In this document: positions 53,235 to 62,275 of the stretch, piece by piece | Layout: the number at the start of each line of letters is the position of its first letter | How positions within the stretch are numbered: position 1 is the first letter of the stretch | Assembly (NCBI RefSeq): GCF_027947595.1 | Contig: NZ_CP116257.1 | Span: 1,984,001 to 2,048,000 of the forward strand | From: Streptomyces lienomycini | Lineage (GTDB): Bacteria; Actinomycetota; Actinomycetes; Streptomycetales; Streptomycetaceae | DNA: 64,000 bases | Direction of reading: 5' to 3' | Made by a program: the position numbers and the translations under genes | Notes under the pieces: model-generated | The model's database searches: none | Told to the model about the DNA's origin: nothing | Seen by the model: only the letters and a program-made list of their open reading frames with translations

Positions 53235-53909
53235 GTGGGCCTCTTAGGACTGATCGCGGTCCTCGCGGCGCTGGTCGTCGTCGTGGTCGGGGTGGTGTAC
53301 GCCGGCCACGGCGGGCCCGGCGCGGTGGACGTGTGGGTGCAGACGCGGGTGGACGGGGTGGGGGCGCCGTGGCTGCACGTCGCCCGGGCCACGGACTTCC
53401 TGGGCGAGCCCGTGGGAGCGGTGCTGCTGGTCGGGGGCGCCGTGGCGGGCTGCCTGCTGCTGCGGCGACCTCGCGCGGCGGTGCTCCTCGTCGTCGGGGT
53501 GGGCCTGAGCGTGGGGGCGACGCGAGCGGTCAAACCGCTGGCCGGGCGCACCATCCACGACGGGAACCTGGCCTACCCGAGCGGCCACACCGCCTTCCTC
53601 ACCGCGTTCGCCCTCGTGGCGGCCCTGCTCGCGGCCAGCCGCCTCCGCCTCGGCACGGCGGCCGGCACCTCGCTCGTGCTGGGCGCGGCGCTGGTCGCCG
53701 GGGGCACGATGGGCTGGGCGCAGGTCGCCCTGGGCTCGCACTACCCGACCGACACGCTCGGCGGTCTGTGCACCGCGCTGGCGCTGGTACCCGCCGCCGC
53801 CCGGCTGGTCGACCGGACGGCGGACCGGACGGCCGGCCGTATGGCCGGCCGGAGAGCGGAACGCGCGGCCCGCCGGACGGCCGACACCCGTCAGTCCGAG
53901 TACCGCTGA
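53235..53909 (+). CDS. PAP2-family membrane phosphatase
   Basis: GTG 53235 gives 224 residues with five or so hydrophobic segments. The phosphatase motifs are KPLAGRT (motif 1, shorter than usual), YPSGHTAF (motif 2, catalytic His) and GSHYPTDTLGG (motif 3). It probably removes phosphate from a lipid such as phosphatidate or undecaprenyl pyrophosphate outside the membrane. An Arg-rich repetitive C-terminus (RTADRTAGRMAGRRAERAAR) is low-complexity. It converges on the glycan cluster. Confidence 0.88.
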   Translation: MGLLGLIAVLAALVVVVVGVVYAGHGGPGAVDVWVQTRVDGVGAPWLHVARATDFLGEPVGAVLLVGGAVAGCLLLRRPRAAVLLVVGVGLSVGATRAVKPLAGRTIHDGNLAYPSGHTAFLTAFALVAALLAASRLRLGTAAGTSLVLGAALVAGGTMGWAQVALGSHYPTDTLGGLCTALALVPAAARLVDRTADRTAGRMAGRRAERAARRTADTRQSEYR

Positions 53910-53921
53910 CGGGTCCTCACC

Positions 53922-55274
53922 TCACGCTCGGCGGCGGAACACCGGCTTCACCGGCCGCCCGGCCACCCACGGCGTGGGATCACCGGCGTCCAGCGCCTTC
54001 CGGTACACCGCGCACGCCTGGGCCACCACGTCGACCGTGTGATCGATGTCCGCGTCCTCGAGCGCGCCGCTCACCACGAACGACGGGGCCAGCACCCCGC
54101 CCGCGAGGAGCTGACGCAGGAACAGCGTGCGGTACGGCTGCGAGGGCCGCCCGGCGCCGTCGAGGGTGGCGAAGACCAGGTTGCTGGCCCGGCCCCGGAC
54201 GACGACGTGGTCGCCGACACCCATGCTCGCCGCCGCCTCGCGGACACCGGCGGCCAGCCGCTCGCCGAGAGCGTGCAGCCGGGCCGTGACGCCCTCCTCC
54301 ACGTAGGTGCTCTGCACGGCCATCGCGGCCGCCAGCGAGTGGGTCTCCGCCCCGTGTGTCGTGGACAGCAGGAACACCCGGTCACCGGAGTGCCGCAGCC
54401 CGCCCCACTCCATCAGCTCGCGGCGCCCGGCCAGCGCCGAGACGGCGAACCCGTTGCCCAGCGCCTTGCCGAACGTGGAGAGGTCGGGGACGACGCCGTA
54501 CAGGCCCTGCGCACCCGCCTCGGACCAGCGCAGACCGGTGATCATCTCGTCGAAGACCAGGACGCAGCCGTGCCGGTCGGCCAGTTCGCGCAGGCCGGAG
54601 AGGTAGCCGGGGGGCGGCTCGGTGTGGGCGGCGGGCTCCAGGACCAGGCAGGCGACCTCGTCCCGGTGCCGGGTGAGCAGATCCTCCGCGGCGGCCAGGT
54701 CCCCGTACGGGAAGGACACGGTGAGGTCGGTGATCGCCGCCGGGATGCCGGCGGACATCGGGGTGGTGCCGATGAACCAGTCGTCGACGGAGAAGAACGG
54801 ATGGTCCGCGCAGACGGCCACCCGCGGTCGGCCGGTGACGGCACGGGCGAGGCGCACCGCGGCGGTGGTGACGTCGGAGCCGTTCTTCGCGAACTTCACC
54901 ATCTCCGCGGTCGGCACCGTGGTCAAGAAGCGTTCCGCGGCCTCGACCTCCACGACGGAGGGCCGGACGAAGTTGCTGCCGCGGTCCAGTTCGCGCCGCA
55001 CCGCCTCGGTCACGCGGGGGTGCGCGTGACCGAGGCTGACCGAGCGCAGGCCGGAGCCGTACTCGACGTAGCGGTTGCCGTCGACGTCCCACACGTGGGC
55101 GCCGCGGCCGTGGCTGATGACCGGGGCCAGGCCCTCGGGGTACTGGTCGTCGCCCTTGGCGTAGGTGTGCGCGCCTCCGGGCACCAGGGCGTGCAGCCGC
55201 TCGTTGAGCGCCCGCGAGCGGGGCAGATCCAACCCGTCGGCCCCGCGGGTCACTTGGGTCGCTTCGGTGTCCAC
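53922..55274 (-). CDS. Class-III aminotransferase, glutamate-1-semialdehyde-aminomutase-like
   Basis: ATG 55274 gives 450 residues. LVPGGAHTYAKGDDQYPEG, then VEYGSGLRSVSLGHAHPRV and FAKNGSDVTTAAVRLARAVT are of the HemL type. FDEMITGLRW holds the PLP-ring Asp and STFGKALGNGFAVSAL the Schiff-base Lys. Residues 1-22 are variable. Being in a glycan cluster rather than a haem operon, it probably aminates a sugar or makes an amino side group. It lies 7 bp after the RmlC-like gene and is the last gene of the cluster. Confidence 0.9.
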   Translation of the reverse strand: MDTEATQVTRGADGLDLPRSRALNERLHALVPGGAHTYAKGDDQYPEGLAPVISHGRGAHVWDVDGNRYVEYGSGLRSVSLGHAHPRVTEAVRRELDRGSNFVRPSVVEVEAAERFLTTVPTAEMVKFAKNGSDVTTAAVRLARAVTGRPRVAVCADHPFFSVDDWFIGTTPMSAGIPAAITDLTVSFPYGDLAAAEDLLTRHRDEVACLVLEPAAHTEPPPGYLSGLRELADRHGCVLVFDEMITGLRWSEAGAQGLYGVVPDLSTFGKALGNGFAVSALAGRRELMEWGGLRHSGDRVFLLSTTHGAETHSLAAAMAVQSTYVEEGVTARLHALGERLAAGVREAAASMGVGDHVVVRGRASNLVFATLDGAGRPSQPYRTLFLRQLLAGGVLAPSFVVSGALEDADIDHTVDVVAQACAVYRKALDAGDPTPWVAGRPVKPVFRRRA

Positions 55275-55281
55275 GGCGGCC

Positions 55282-55833
55282 TCAGCCCTCCCTGTGCTTC
55301 AGGACCTCGGCGAGGCTCGGCGCCTTCCGGTCCCGCCCGGACGCCGTCGTCACCGGCAGCGGCCAGGGGATGGCCAGCTCCGGGTCGTCGAAGGCGATCG
55401 TCACGTCCTCGGACGGATCGTGCGGGCGGTCGATCCGGTACGAGGTGTCGGCGGTCTCCGTCAGCGCCTGGAAGCCGTGCGCGCAGCCCGCCGGGATGTA
55501 CAGGGTCGCCTGCGTCTGGTCGGACAGCTCGAAGAAGGCCCGGCCCAGGTAGGTCGGGGAGTCCGCCCGCAGGTCCACGACGACGTCGAAGATCCGCCCG
55601 TACGAGCACCGCACCAGCTTGGCCTCGCCGGTGCCGGAGCGCAGGTGCAGGCCCCGCAGCACGCCCCGCACCGAGCGCGAGACGCTGTCCTGGACGAAGG
55701 CGTGCGGGTCCAGGCCCACCGAGCAAACCACGTCGGCGTCGAAGGTGCGGGAGAAGAAGCCGCGTTCGTCGGCGAACGGCGTCGGCTCGAACAGGTACGC
55801 GCCGGAGATCTCCGGGACTTCGGTCGCCTTCAT
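55282..55833 (-). CDS. dTDP-4-dehydrorhamnose 3,5-epimerase-like protein
   Basis: ATG 55833 overlaps the pyruvyltransferase stop by 4 bp. The 183 residues are an RmlC cupin: FADERGFFSRTFDADV, VLRGLHLRSGTGEAKLVRCS (catalytic His in GLH) and LYIPAGCAHGFQALTETADT. The common LRGLHYQ is LRGLHLR here, so the sugar may differ from rhamnose. It probably epimerises a 4-keto NDP-sugar made in the same cluster. Confidence 0.92.
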   Translation of the reverse strand: MKATEVPEISGAYLFEPTPFADERGFFSRTFDADVVCSVGLDPHAFVQDSVSRSVRGVLRGLHLRSGTGEAKLVRCSYGRIFDVVVDLRADSPTYLGRAFFELSDQTQATLYIPAGCAHGFQALTETADTSYRIDRPHDPSEDVTIAFDDPELAIPWPLPVTTASGRDRKAPSLAEVLKHREG

Positions 55834-57071
55834 GGAGTCTCCTGCCGGGCGGGGCCGTGGGCGTGGTCGGTCGGCTCGGGGAACAGCGACGTGGCCAGGG
55901 CGGCGAACTGCTCCTCCACGCGCCGGGTGACGGCCACGTTCCGCTCGGAGAGGGTGCGCCGCACCCGGCCCGACCGCCGCTCCAGCTCGCGGAACTGTTC
56001 GAGCAGCCGGTCGGCGTCGGCCTCGCGGGCCGGGTGGCAGAACGCGCCCATCCCCATCTCGGCCATCAGCGCGTCGCTCTTCGCCGAGTAGCTGAGGGCG
56101 AGGGTCGGCGTGCCGACCTTCAGGGCGCAGACCAGGTTGTGGTACCGGGTCGCCACCACGGCGTCGGCACACGCCGTCTCCTTCATCAGGTCGGCCAGCG
56201 AGGCCGCCTCGGCGACGGTGACCAGCGGCGAGCCCACCGCGTCGACGATCGCGGCGGCCACCGGCCGGTCCAGCTCGTCGCCGGTGAGCAGCCGGACCGG
56301 CCTGCCCTCCTCGACCAGCGCGCGGACGAACCGCGTCGTCCCGTCGAGGTAGCGCCCGTGGATCTCCTCGGCCACGGCCCGCTCGTCGTTGCTCCCGTGG
56401 AAGTCCATGACGCCGACGCAGACCGGGCCCCGCGACTCCGAGGGCTCGACGGCGGACGCCGCGGGCAGGGCGAACACGAGGTCCGCGTAGACCTCGTCCC
56501 GCGCGGTGTTCACGCCCATCGCCCGCATCGCGTCGCGCGACTGGGTGTCCCGGTAGGACCGGTACGCGGCGAGCCGTGTCGACCAGCGGGTCAGGACCCG
56601 GGTCGACCGGTTGCCGATGGGGCCGGCGCCGACGCTGACCAGCGCGACCCGGGTGCCGAACAGCCGGCCCGTCAGGCAGAGCAGGAACAGCGAGTACGGA
56701 AAGCCCCAGGGCCGCAGCGGCAGCGTCGTCTCCAGGACGCCGGTGCCCGGCACGATCACCGCGTCGTGTCCGCGCACCCAGGCGGCGGTGCGGTAGACGT
56801 CGACGAGTTTGCCCAGCCCCTTGGCCGCGATCGCACCCGCACGCGACGCGGTCCGGTACTCCCCGCGGTACCAGTTCAGCCGCGTCGCGGGAACCCCGTA
56901 CCGGGTCGCGACGGTCTCGGGGCCGCCGCACATCGCGTCCAGGACCGCGTCGGGGCGAGCGGCCCGGAGATGGTCGAGCACGGCTTCGAGCGACCCGTCG
57001 TTGCCGCTGTTGCCGGCGCCGAAGAGGCCGAACACCCCGACGCGTAAAGGCTTCTCGTGCATGGAGGTCAT
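55830..57071 (-). CDS. Polysaccharide pyruvyl transferase family protein
   Basis: ATG 57071, overlapping the GT2 stop (ATGA), gives 413 residues; ATG 57062 is alternative. GVFGLFGAGNSGNDGSLEAV, VIVPGTGVLETTLPLRPWGF and VSVGAGPIGNRSTRVLTRW, then CADAVVATRYHNLVCALKVG and TLALSYSAKSDALM, match the PF04230 polymerase-like GT-B fold. Such enzymes place pyruvate ketals on polysaccharides, which adds negative charge. The role here is inferred from family and context. Confidence 0.9.
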   Translation of the reverse strand: MTSMHEKPLRVGVFGLFGAGNSGNDGSLEAVLDHLRAARPDAVLDAMCGGPETVATRYGVPATRLNWYRGEYRTASRAGAIAAKGLGKLVDVYRTAAWVRGHDAVIVPGTGVLETTLPLRPWGFPYSLFLLCLTGRLFGTRVALVSVGAGPIGNRSTRVLTRWSTRLAAYRSYRDTQSRDAMRAMGVNTARDEVYADLVFALPAASAVEPSESRGPVCVGVMDFHGSNDERAVAEEIHGRYLDGTTRFVRALVEEGRPVRLLTGDELDRPVAAAIVDAVGSPLVTVAEAASLADLMKETACADAVVATRYHNLVCALKVGTPTLALSYSAKSDALMAEMGMGAFCHPAREADADRLLEQFRELERRSGRVRRTLSERNVAVTRRVEEQFAALATSLFPEPTDHAHGPARQETP

Positions 57072-58015
57072 GCCTGCTTTCCCTGGCGGCCGGCGACGAG
57101 GTCGTCGACGGAGACGGTGAGTCGGTCGGGGTCGACCGGAGCGCGGTCCTCGACCCGCTCGCCGGCACCGGGCCGGGCCCGGCTGGTCATCCACGCGGCC
57201 AGGTGGCCGTAGCACGCGCGCCGGTCGGCCGCGGACAGCGGCGCCCGCCGGACCGCCGCGACGAACCCCCAGACGTACTCGGCGAGCAGTCGGGGTGTCG
57301 GGTGCAGCGGGCCCGCCCGGCGCGGGTCCAGGTTGACGCAGCGGGAGCGTTTGGAGGGGTTGGCCCGTTCGGCCCGGGTGGGGTGGTCGCGGCGAAAGTA
57401 CAGCAGCTCCGGCACCTGGTGGAAGGGCCCGTGCAGGGTGATCTCGGCGACGAAGGTGCGGTCGGCGTGGTGGTAGCTGTCGTGCGGCTTCACCCGGCGC
57501 AGCACGTCGGCCCGCATCACCCCGTAGAAGTCGTCGCCGCCGGGCTCGAACAGCAGGCTGCGGAAGCGCTCCGGCGCGTGCGGCGAGTCGGTGGCGAGCC
57601 CGTACTCGTAGGGGACCTTCACCTTGCCGTCGCCGTCGATGACCGCCTGGCCGGAGTGCGCGAGGACCACCTCCGGACGCTCGTCCAGGGCCTCGACGCA
57701 GCGCCGCAGCAGGTCCCGGGCGTACAGGTCGTCGTGCGAGGCCCACTTGAACAGTTCGCCGCGGCACTCGGTGAACACGTGGTTGTGGTTCGGTGCGGCG
57801 CCGATGTTCCGGGGCAGCCGGAGGTACCGGACGCGCGAGTCCTTCGCGGCGTACCGGCGGCAGATGTCCTGGGTCCCGTCGGTGGACGCGTTGTCGCAGA
57901 CGACCAGTTCGAAGTCCTCGTAGGTCTGGCCGAGCAGGGCGTCGAACGACTCGGCCAGGTACTCCTCGCCGTTGTAGACGGGCAGGCCGATACTCAGCCG
58001 GGGGTGGGGGGTCAT
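57068..58015 (-). CDS. Glycosyltransferase family 2
   Basis: ATG 58015 overlaps the flippase stop by 4 bp. The 315 residues start LSIGLPVYNGEEYLAESFDA with CDNASTDGTQDIC; WASHDDL is the metal-binding DXD-like site. The C-terminal half has no membrane helix. It adds one sugar to a lipid-linked or protein-linked glycan made in this cluster. Confidence 0.93.
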   Translation of the reverse strand: MTPHPRLSIGLPVYNGEEYLAESFDALLGQTYEDFELVVCDNASTDGTQDICRRYAAKDSRVRYLRLPRNIGAAPNHNHVFTECRGELFKWASHDDLYARDLLRRCVEALDERPEVVLAHSGQAVIDGDGKVKVPYEYGLATDSPHAPERFRSLLFEPGGDDFYGVMRADVLRRVKPHDSYHHADRTFVAEITLHGPFHQVPELLYFRRDHPTRAERANPSKRSRCVNLDPRRAGPLHPTPRLLAEYVWGFVAAVRRAPLSAADRRACYGHLAAWMTSRARPGAGERVEDRAPVDPDRLTVSVDDLVAGRQGKQA

Positions 58016-59331
58016 GGGTTCCTCGCTTCAGGAATCGGATGGTGGTGACGCTCGCGCAGGGCCGCCCGCAGTTGCAGCCACCACACGGCCGAGCCGCACA
58101 GGGACGCGGCCGCGACGCCCCAGGCCGAGCCGATCGTGCCGCCCGCGACGGCCCCGCCGAGCCCGCCGCCGACGTAGCAGGCGGAGGCGAACAGCTGGCA
58201 GCGCAGGCTGCGCCGGGCCGCGGCGAGGGCGCGCAGGCCGCCGGCCGCGCCGGTGCCCAGGCCGGCGGCCGCGACACTGAGCGTGACCGGCACGATGAGT
58301 GCGGAGGCACCGCTCCAGACGTCACCGAGGACGAGCTCGCCGAGCCGGTCCGGCATCAGCAGCAGCGCCGCGCCCCACAGCAGCGCGGCGACGGTCTGCC
58401 CGCCGCCGAGGAGCAGGCAGAACCTGCCCAGCCGCTCCGGGGCCTGCCGCAGCACCCGCGCCGCCTCCGGGACGGTGACCAGCGACAGCCCCATCAGCAC
58501 GGCGAGGAACGGGCCCAGCAGGAGTTCGGCGCCCCGGACCTCGCCCACGGCGCCGACCCCGACGATCGCGCCGAGCCCGTACGCCCGCAACTGGCTCGCG
58601 CCGCTGAGGCCGACGTTCTCGACCAGGTACCGGGTGCCCAGGTCGCGGTGGTCGCGCAGCCACTCGCGCGCCTCGGCCGGCCGGGGCCGGATGCGGGACT
58701 GGACGCAGCCGTACACGGCGGCCACCGCGGCGGACGAGCCCCAGGCGAGGATGAAGGCGGCCACGCTGCCCACCTGGGCCGCCACCACCATGGCCGGGAC
58801 GAGGGCCACGCCCCACACGACGTCGTTCACGAACGCCTTGCGGCCGTCACCGGCGGCGAAGAACGCGTACCGCCAGGCGTCCTGCAGCAGCAGCCCCGGC
58901 AACATGACACCGAGTCCGGCGAACGCGGGCCCCACGTCGCCGCCCACCCCCAGCCCGGCGGCCAGGCACACGGCGCCGATGACGGCACCGACGACGAGCG
59001 CGGTACCCGACGACCGCGCCACCGCCCCGCGCCAGGAGGCCTCCGGCACGCCGCTGAAGCGCACCACGAGCGGGTCGGTGGCCAGGCCGCGGGAGACGTT
59101 CAGCACCACGCCGTAGGTCACCCAGGCCAGGCTGAACGCGCCGAACGCGGTCAGCCCCAGCGAGCGGGCCACGTAGATTCCCACCACGAAGTTGGACAGG
59201 CTGGAGGCCGCCTGGTCGGCCAGCCCCCAGGACAGCCTGCCGACGATGCCCCGGGTGCCGGTCCGCCGGCCGGGTCCCGGCCGGTTCGCCGCGGGCGCCG
59301 TCTGCTCCTCCCCGGTGGTCATCGGCGTCAC
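58012..59331 (-). CDS. Wzx-type polysaccharide flippase
   Basis: GTG 59331 overlaps the upstream stop (GTGA); ATG 59322 is also possible. About 439 residues hold 12-14 membrane segments, with WGLADQAASSLSNFVVGIYV and SLGLTAFGAFSLAWVTYGVV at the start, as in PST/MATE-like polysaccharide exporters. It would move undecaprenyl-linked units across the membrane. Its place among glycan genes supports this. Confidence 0.9.
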   Translation of the reverse strand: MTPMTTGEEQTAPAANRPGPGRRTGTRGIVGRLSWGLADQAASSLSNFVVGIYVARSLGLTAFGAFSLAWVTYGVVLNVSRGLATDPLVVRFSGVPEASWRGAVARSSGTALVVGAVIGAVCLAAGLGVGGDVGPAFAGLGVMLPGLLLQDAWRYAFFAAGDGRKAFVNDVVWGVALVPAMVVAAQVGSVAAFILAWGSSAAVAAVYGCVQSRIRPRPAEAREWLRDHRDLGTRYLVENVGLSGASQLRAYGLGAIVGVGAVGEVRGAELLLGPFLAVLMGLSLVTVPEAARVLRQAPERLGRFCLLLGGGQTVAALLWGAALLLMPDRLGELVLGDVWSGASALIVPVTLSVAAAGLGTGAAGGLRALAAARRSLRCQLFASACYVGGGLGGAVAGGTIGSAWGVAAASLCGSAVWWLQLRAALRERHHHPIPEARNP

Positions 59332-60602
59332 GCCTTGATCAGCCCGGCGCCGTGCAGGGCGCCGGCCGCGTCGGCGACGGTGTCGAACGGCAGCCCCGAC
59401 CGGTCGGCGACGTCCAGCAGGCTGTGCGCGCCGTCCGAGAGGTTGAGCACCCACAGCATGGCCAGCTGCGCCTGCTTCGCGTCGCTGCGCCCGCCGAGCG
59501 GGTCGTACAACCCGCGCCGCCCCAACTGCGGTTCCCCGTACGGGCTCTGATTGACGTAGCGCCGGTTGCGGTCGAGGACGGCGAACGCCTCGCGGCAGAC
59601 GGCGAGCGTGTCCGCCATCGCCTCGGGGGAGACGAAGTCCAGGTTGTCCGCCGAGGTGTGGTACTCGGGATAACCGGCGTAGGGCGTCCGGGTGAGCGAG
59701 CCCACGCCGAGGTCGAACCCGGGCGAGCAGTACTGCCGCTCGTCATAGCCGTACGGGGTGAACCCGGCGACGCGGTGCGGCCGTTCGGAGGCGGTGAGCA
59801 CATGCCGCAGCACCCGGTCGATCTCCGCGTCGCCGTGCCGGCTCTGCTTGTACGTCAGCGGGCCCGGGTCGCCCGCGCAGGCCAGCACCAGGCCGTGCTT
59901 GACCCGCTCCACCCGCTCCCTGTTGCGGGCCAGCCAGGTGATCGCCCCGATGGTGCCCGGCGCGAAGACGAACCGGTAGGTGTAGTACGGCTGCTGCTCC
60001 GCCAGGGCCCGGGCCAGGAAGACGGCCACCGCGATGCCGGCCAGGTTGTCGTTGGCCAGCGAGGGATGGCAGACGTGGCAGGAGACGAGCACCTCGTCGG
60101 GGACCTGCCCGGGGACCACGTGCTCGGCGTAGGTGAGGTGGCCGTCGGCGAGGGTGGAGTCGACGCACACCTCGTACTCGCCGTCCGGCAGCGCGTCCAG
60201 GGTCTCCTGCGCCAGGCAGAAACCCCACTCCGGCTTGTAGTAGCTGGTGCGGTACGGCACCCAGGACGGGTGGTCCGGCAGGGTGTGCAGGTGCGGGCGC
60301 AGCTCCGACAGGGGCATCGTCGCCGACACCGGCACGCTGTAGCCGAGCACATGGAGGCTCGACTCGGCGAAGTCGACGACCCGGCGGCCGGACCCGTCGG
60401 CGATGTACGCGTCCCGGATGTTCCACTCCTGCGGCACCGTCCAGTCGAGCACCTGCGTCCCGGTCGGCACCTCGTGCACCCGCAGCGGAAGGTACTCGCC
60501 GACGATGTCCAGGGTGGCGCGCACCCCGTCGCCGGTGATGCTCCGGCACAGCGGGTACATCCGCTCCACCAGGGCGTGCATCTCCTCGCCCGCCCGGGTC
60601 AC
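59328..60602 (-). CDS. DUF4910 aminopeptidase-like protein
   Basis: GTG 60602 overlaps the epimerase stop (GTGA). The 424 residues contain EMHALVERMYPLCRSITGDG and EWNIRDAYI, then SCHVCHPSLANDNLAGIAVA with His and Asp as in M28 zinc peptidases, RFVFAPGTIGAITWL and a C-terminal winged-helix-like part. DUF4910 proteins have a peptidase-like zinc core and are often coded in glycan-modification clusters, from memory. The true substrate is unknown; it could amidate or hydrolyse a sugar-linked group. Confidence 0.9.
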   Translation of the reverse strand: MTRAGEEMHALVERMYPLCRSITGDGVRATLDIVGEYLPLRVHEVPTGTQVLDWTVPQEWNIRDAYIADGSGRRVVDFAESSLHVLGYSVPVSATMPLSELRPHLHTLPDHPSWVPYRTSYYKPEWGFCLAQETLDALPDGEYEVCVDSTLADGHLTYAEHVVPGQVPDEVLVSCHVCHPSLANDNLAGIAVAVFLARALAEQQPYYTYRFVFAPGTIGAITWLARNRERVERVKHGLVLACAGDPGPLTYKQSRHGDAEIDRVLRHVLTASERPHRVAGFTPYGYDERQYCSPGFDLGVGSLTRTPYAGYPEYHTSADNLDFVSPEAMADTLAVCREAFAVLDRNRRYVNQSPYGEPQLGRRGLYDPLGGRSDAKQAQLAMLWVLNLSDGAHSLLDVADRSGLPFDTVADAAGALHGAGLIKA

Positions 60603-61624
60603 CGGCGCCACCGCAGGGTGTCGTCGACGGCGCCGGACTCGGAGGCCGCGCGCAGCACGGCGAGGCGGGTGAAGCGCCGCTCGAAGTCCTCCCGGGTCAG
60701 CCCGTGCTTCCGATAGGCGTCGGCGAGTTCGAGCGCGCCCTGCTTCACCGTCCACTCGCAGTCGAAGCCGGGGATCGCGGCGCGGAACCGGGAGAAGTCC
60801 ACCCGGTAGGACCGCGGGTCCGCACCGGTCTCCCCGGTGATCACCACCTTCGAACCGGCGACCGCCGCGGCGACCTCCTCGGCGATCTCGGCGACCGTGA
60901 CGTTGTTGACCTCGCTGCCGATGTTGAACGCCCGGTCGTGCACCGCCTCCCGCGGTGCCACCAGCGCCGCCGCGAAGGCCCGCGCGATGTCGGCGGCGTG
61001 CACCAGCGGGCGCCACGGCGTGCCGTCGGAGAGCACCAGCACCTCGCCGGACAGGAGCGCGTGGCCCACCAGGTTGTTGAGCACGATGTCGGCACGCAAC
61101 CGGGGCGAGTACCCGAAGGCCGTGGCGTTGCGCATGTACACCGGGCTGAAGTCGCCGTCGGACAGCGCGTGCAGGTCGTCCTCCACCCGCACCTTGGACT
61201 CCGCGTACGGCGTCACCGGACGCAGCGGCGCGTCCTCGCCCACCAGGTCGCCACCACCGGCGGCCCCGTAGACCGAGCAGGTCGACGCGTACAGGAAACG
61301 CTGCACCCCTGCGTCGCGGGCCAGCCGGGCCAGACGCACGGACGCGTGGTGGTTGATGTCGTAGGTCAGCTCGGGTGCCAGCGATCCCAGCGGGTCGTTG
61401 GAGAGCGCGGCCAGGTGGATCACCGCGTCCACCCCGGCCACGTGCTCGGCCGTGAGGTCGCGCAGGTCCACCCGCTGCCCCGGGGGGTCCGCGGGCGTCG
61501 GACCCAGGACGCAGTCGGCGAACAGGCCGGCGTCGAGACCGACGACCTCGTGTCCGGCGGCCGCGAGCACCGGGGCCATCACGGTGCCCAGGTAGCCCTG
61601 GTGTCCGGTCAGCAGTACGCGCAA
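60599..61624 (-). CDS. NAD-dependent sugar epimerase/dehydratase
   Basis: ATG 61624 gives 341 residues. MRVLLTGHQGYLGTVMAPVL is the Rossmann start, HLAALSNDPLG follows, and YASTCSVYG with TPYAESK carries the SDR catalytic residues. FNIGSEVNNVTVAEIAEEVA completes the extended-SDR fold. It changes the configuration of a nucleotide sugar in this cluster. It follows the PIG-L gene by 3 bp. Confidence 0.92.
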   Translation of the reverse strand: MRVLLTGHQGYLGTVMAPVLAAAGHEVVGLDAGLFADCVLGPTPADPPGQRVDLRDLTAEHVAGVDAVIHLAALSNDPLGSLAPELTYDINHHASVRLARLARDAGVQRFLYASTCSVYGAAGGGDLVGEDAPLRPVTPYAESKVRVEDDLHALSDGDFSPVYMRNATAFGYSPRLRADIVLNNLVGHALLSGEVLVLSDGTPWRPLVHAADIARAFAAALVAPREAVHDRAFNIGSEVNNVTVAEIAEEVAAAVAGSKVVITGETGADPRSYRVDFSRFRAAIPGFDCEWTVKQGALELADAYRKHGLTREDFERRFTRLAVLRAASESGAVDDTLRWRR

Positions 61625-61627
61625 GGT

Positions 61628-62275
61628 TCATCCCTCCAGGTCGAGCATGAGTTTGGTGACGGCGAACGCCTCGGCGTAGCGCTCGTGGCTTTCGATCCCG
61701 CGGATCCGGGCGAGGCCGAGGAAGGCCTCCCGGTCGTACCAGGGCCGGTGCCGCTGCGAGGGGTAGTGCTCCTGCAGCAGCCGCACCTTGCGCTCCGCGA
61801 TCTCGGCGGACAGCGGCTGGTACGCCGTCGGGCGGCCCAGGTCGCCGTCCCACTTGACGATCTCGTAGCCCAGGACGAGATGGTCGCGGAACGCGGTGGT
61901 CATCAGCTTCGCCAGGCAGCGGTGGTCCTGGTGGGCGTCGTCGGTGCGCGGCGCCAGCACGAGGTCCGGCTCGCTGCGCGCCCGCAGCTCCTCGACCGCG
62001 CCCTTGGCCTCCTCCCAGTGCGCGGGCACCCGGCCGTCCGGCAGCTTCAGCACGGTCAGCCGCAGGTCGGCGCCCGGGCAGAAGGCGGCGAGCGCGGCCC
62101 GCTCCTCCCGCTCCCGCTCGCCGCCCCCGCCGGACAGCACCAGCGCGTCGACGCGCAGCCCCGGCCGCGCCCGGCACATCGCCAGCAGGGTGCCGCCCGC
62201 GCCGATGGCGATGTCGTCGCAGTGCGCGCCCACCGCGACGATCCGCTCCGGGCTCCCGGCCCCGAGCCGGATCAC
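61628..62275 (-). CDS. PIG-L-family deacetylase
   Basis: GTG 62275 overlaps the nucleotidyltransferase stop (GTGA). The 215 residues have VAVGAHCDDIAIGAGGTLLA, in which His and Asp-Asp bind zinc, and APRTDDAHQDHR with another His. PIG-L enzymes remove acetyl groups from N-acetyl sugars. In a glycan cluster it probably frees an amino group for later modification. Confidence 0.92.
   Translation of the reverse strand: MIRLGAGSPERIVAVGAHCDDIAIGAGGTLLAMCRARPGLRVDALVLSGGGGEREREERAALAAFCPGADLRLTVLKLPDGRVPAHWEEAKGAVEELRARSEPDLVLAPRTDDAHQDHRCLAKLMTTAFRDHLVLGYEIVKWDGDLGRPTAYQPLSAEIAERKVRLLQEHYPSQRHRPWYDREAFLGLARIRGIESHERYAEAFAVTKLMLDLEG

Noticed and set aside
54039..57047. A 1002-codon plus-strand open frame through the glycan cluster
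   Set aside because: It runs antisense across three well-supported genes and is rich in Arg, Gly and Val without any domain. It is a GC-driven shadow.
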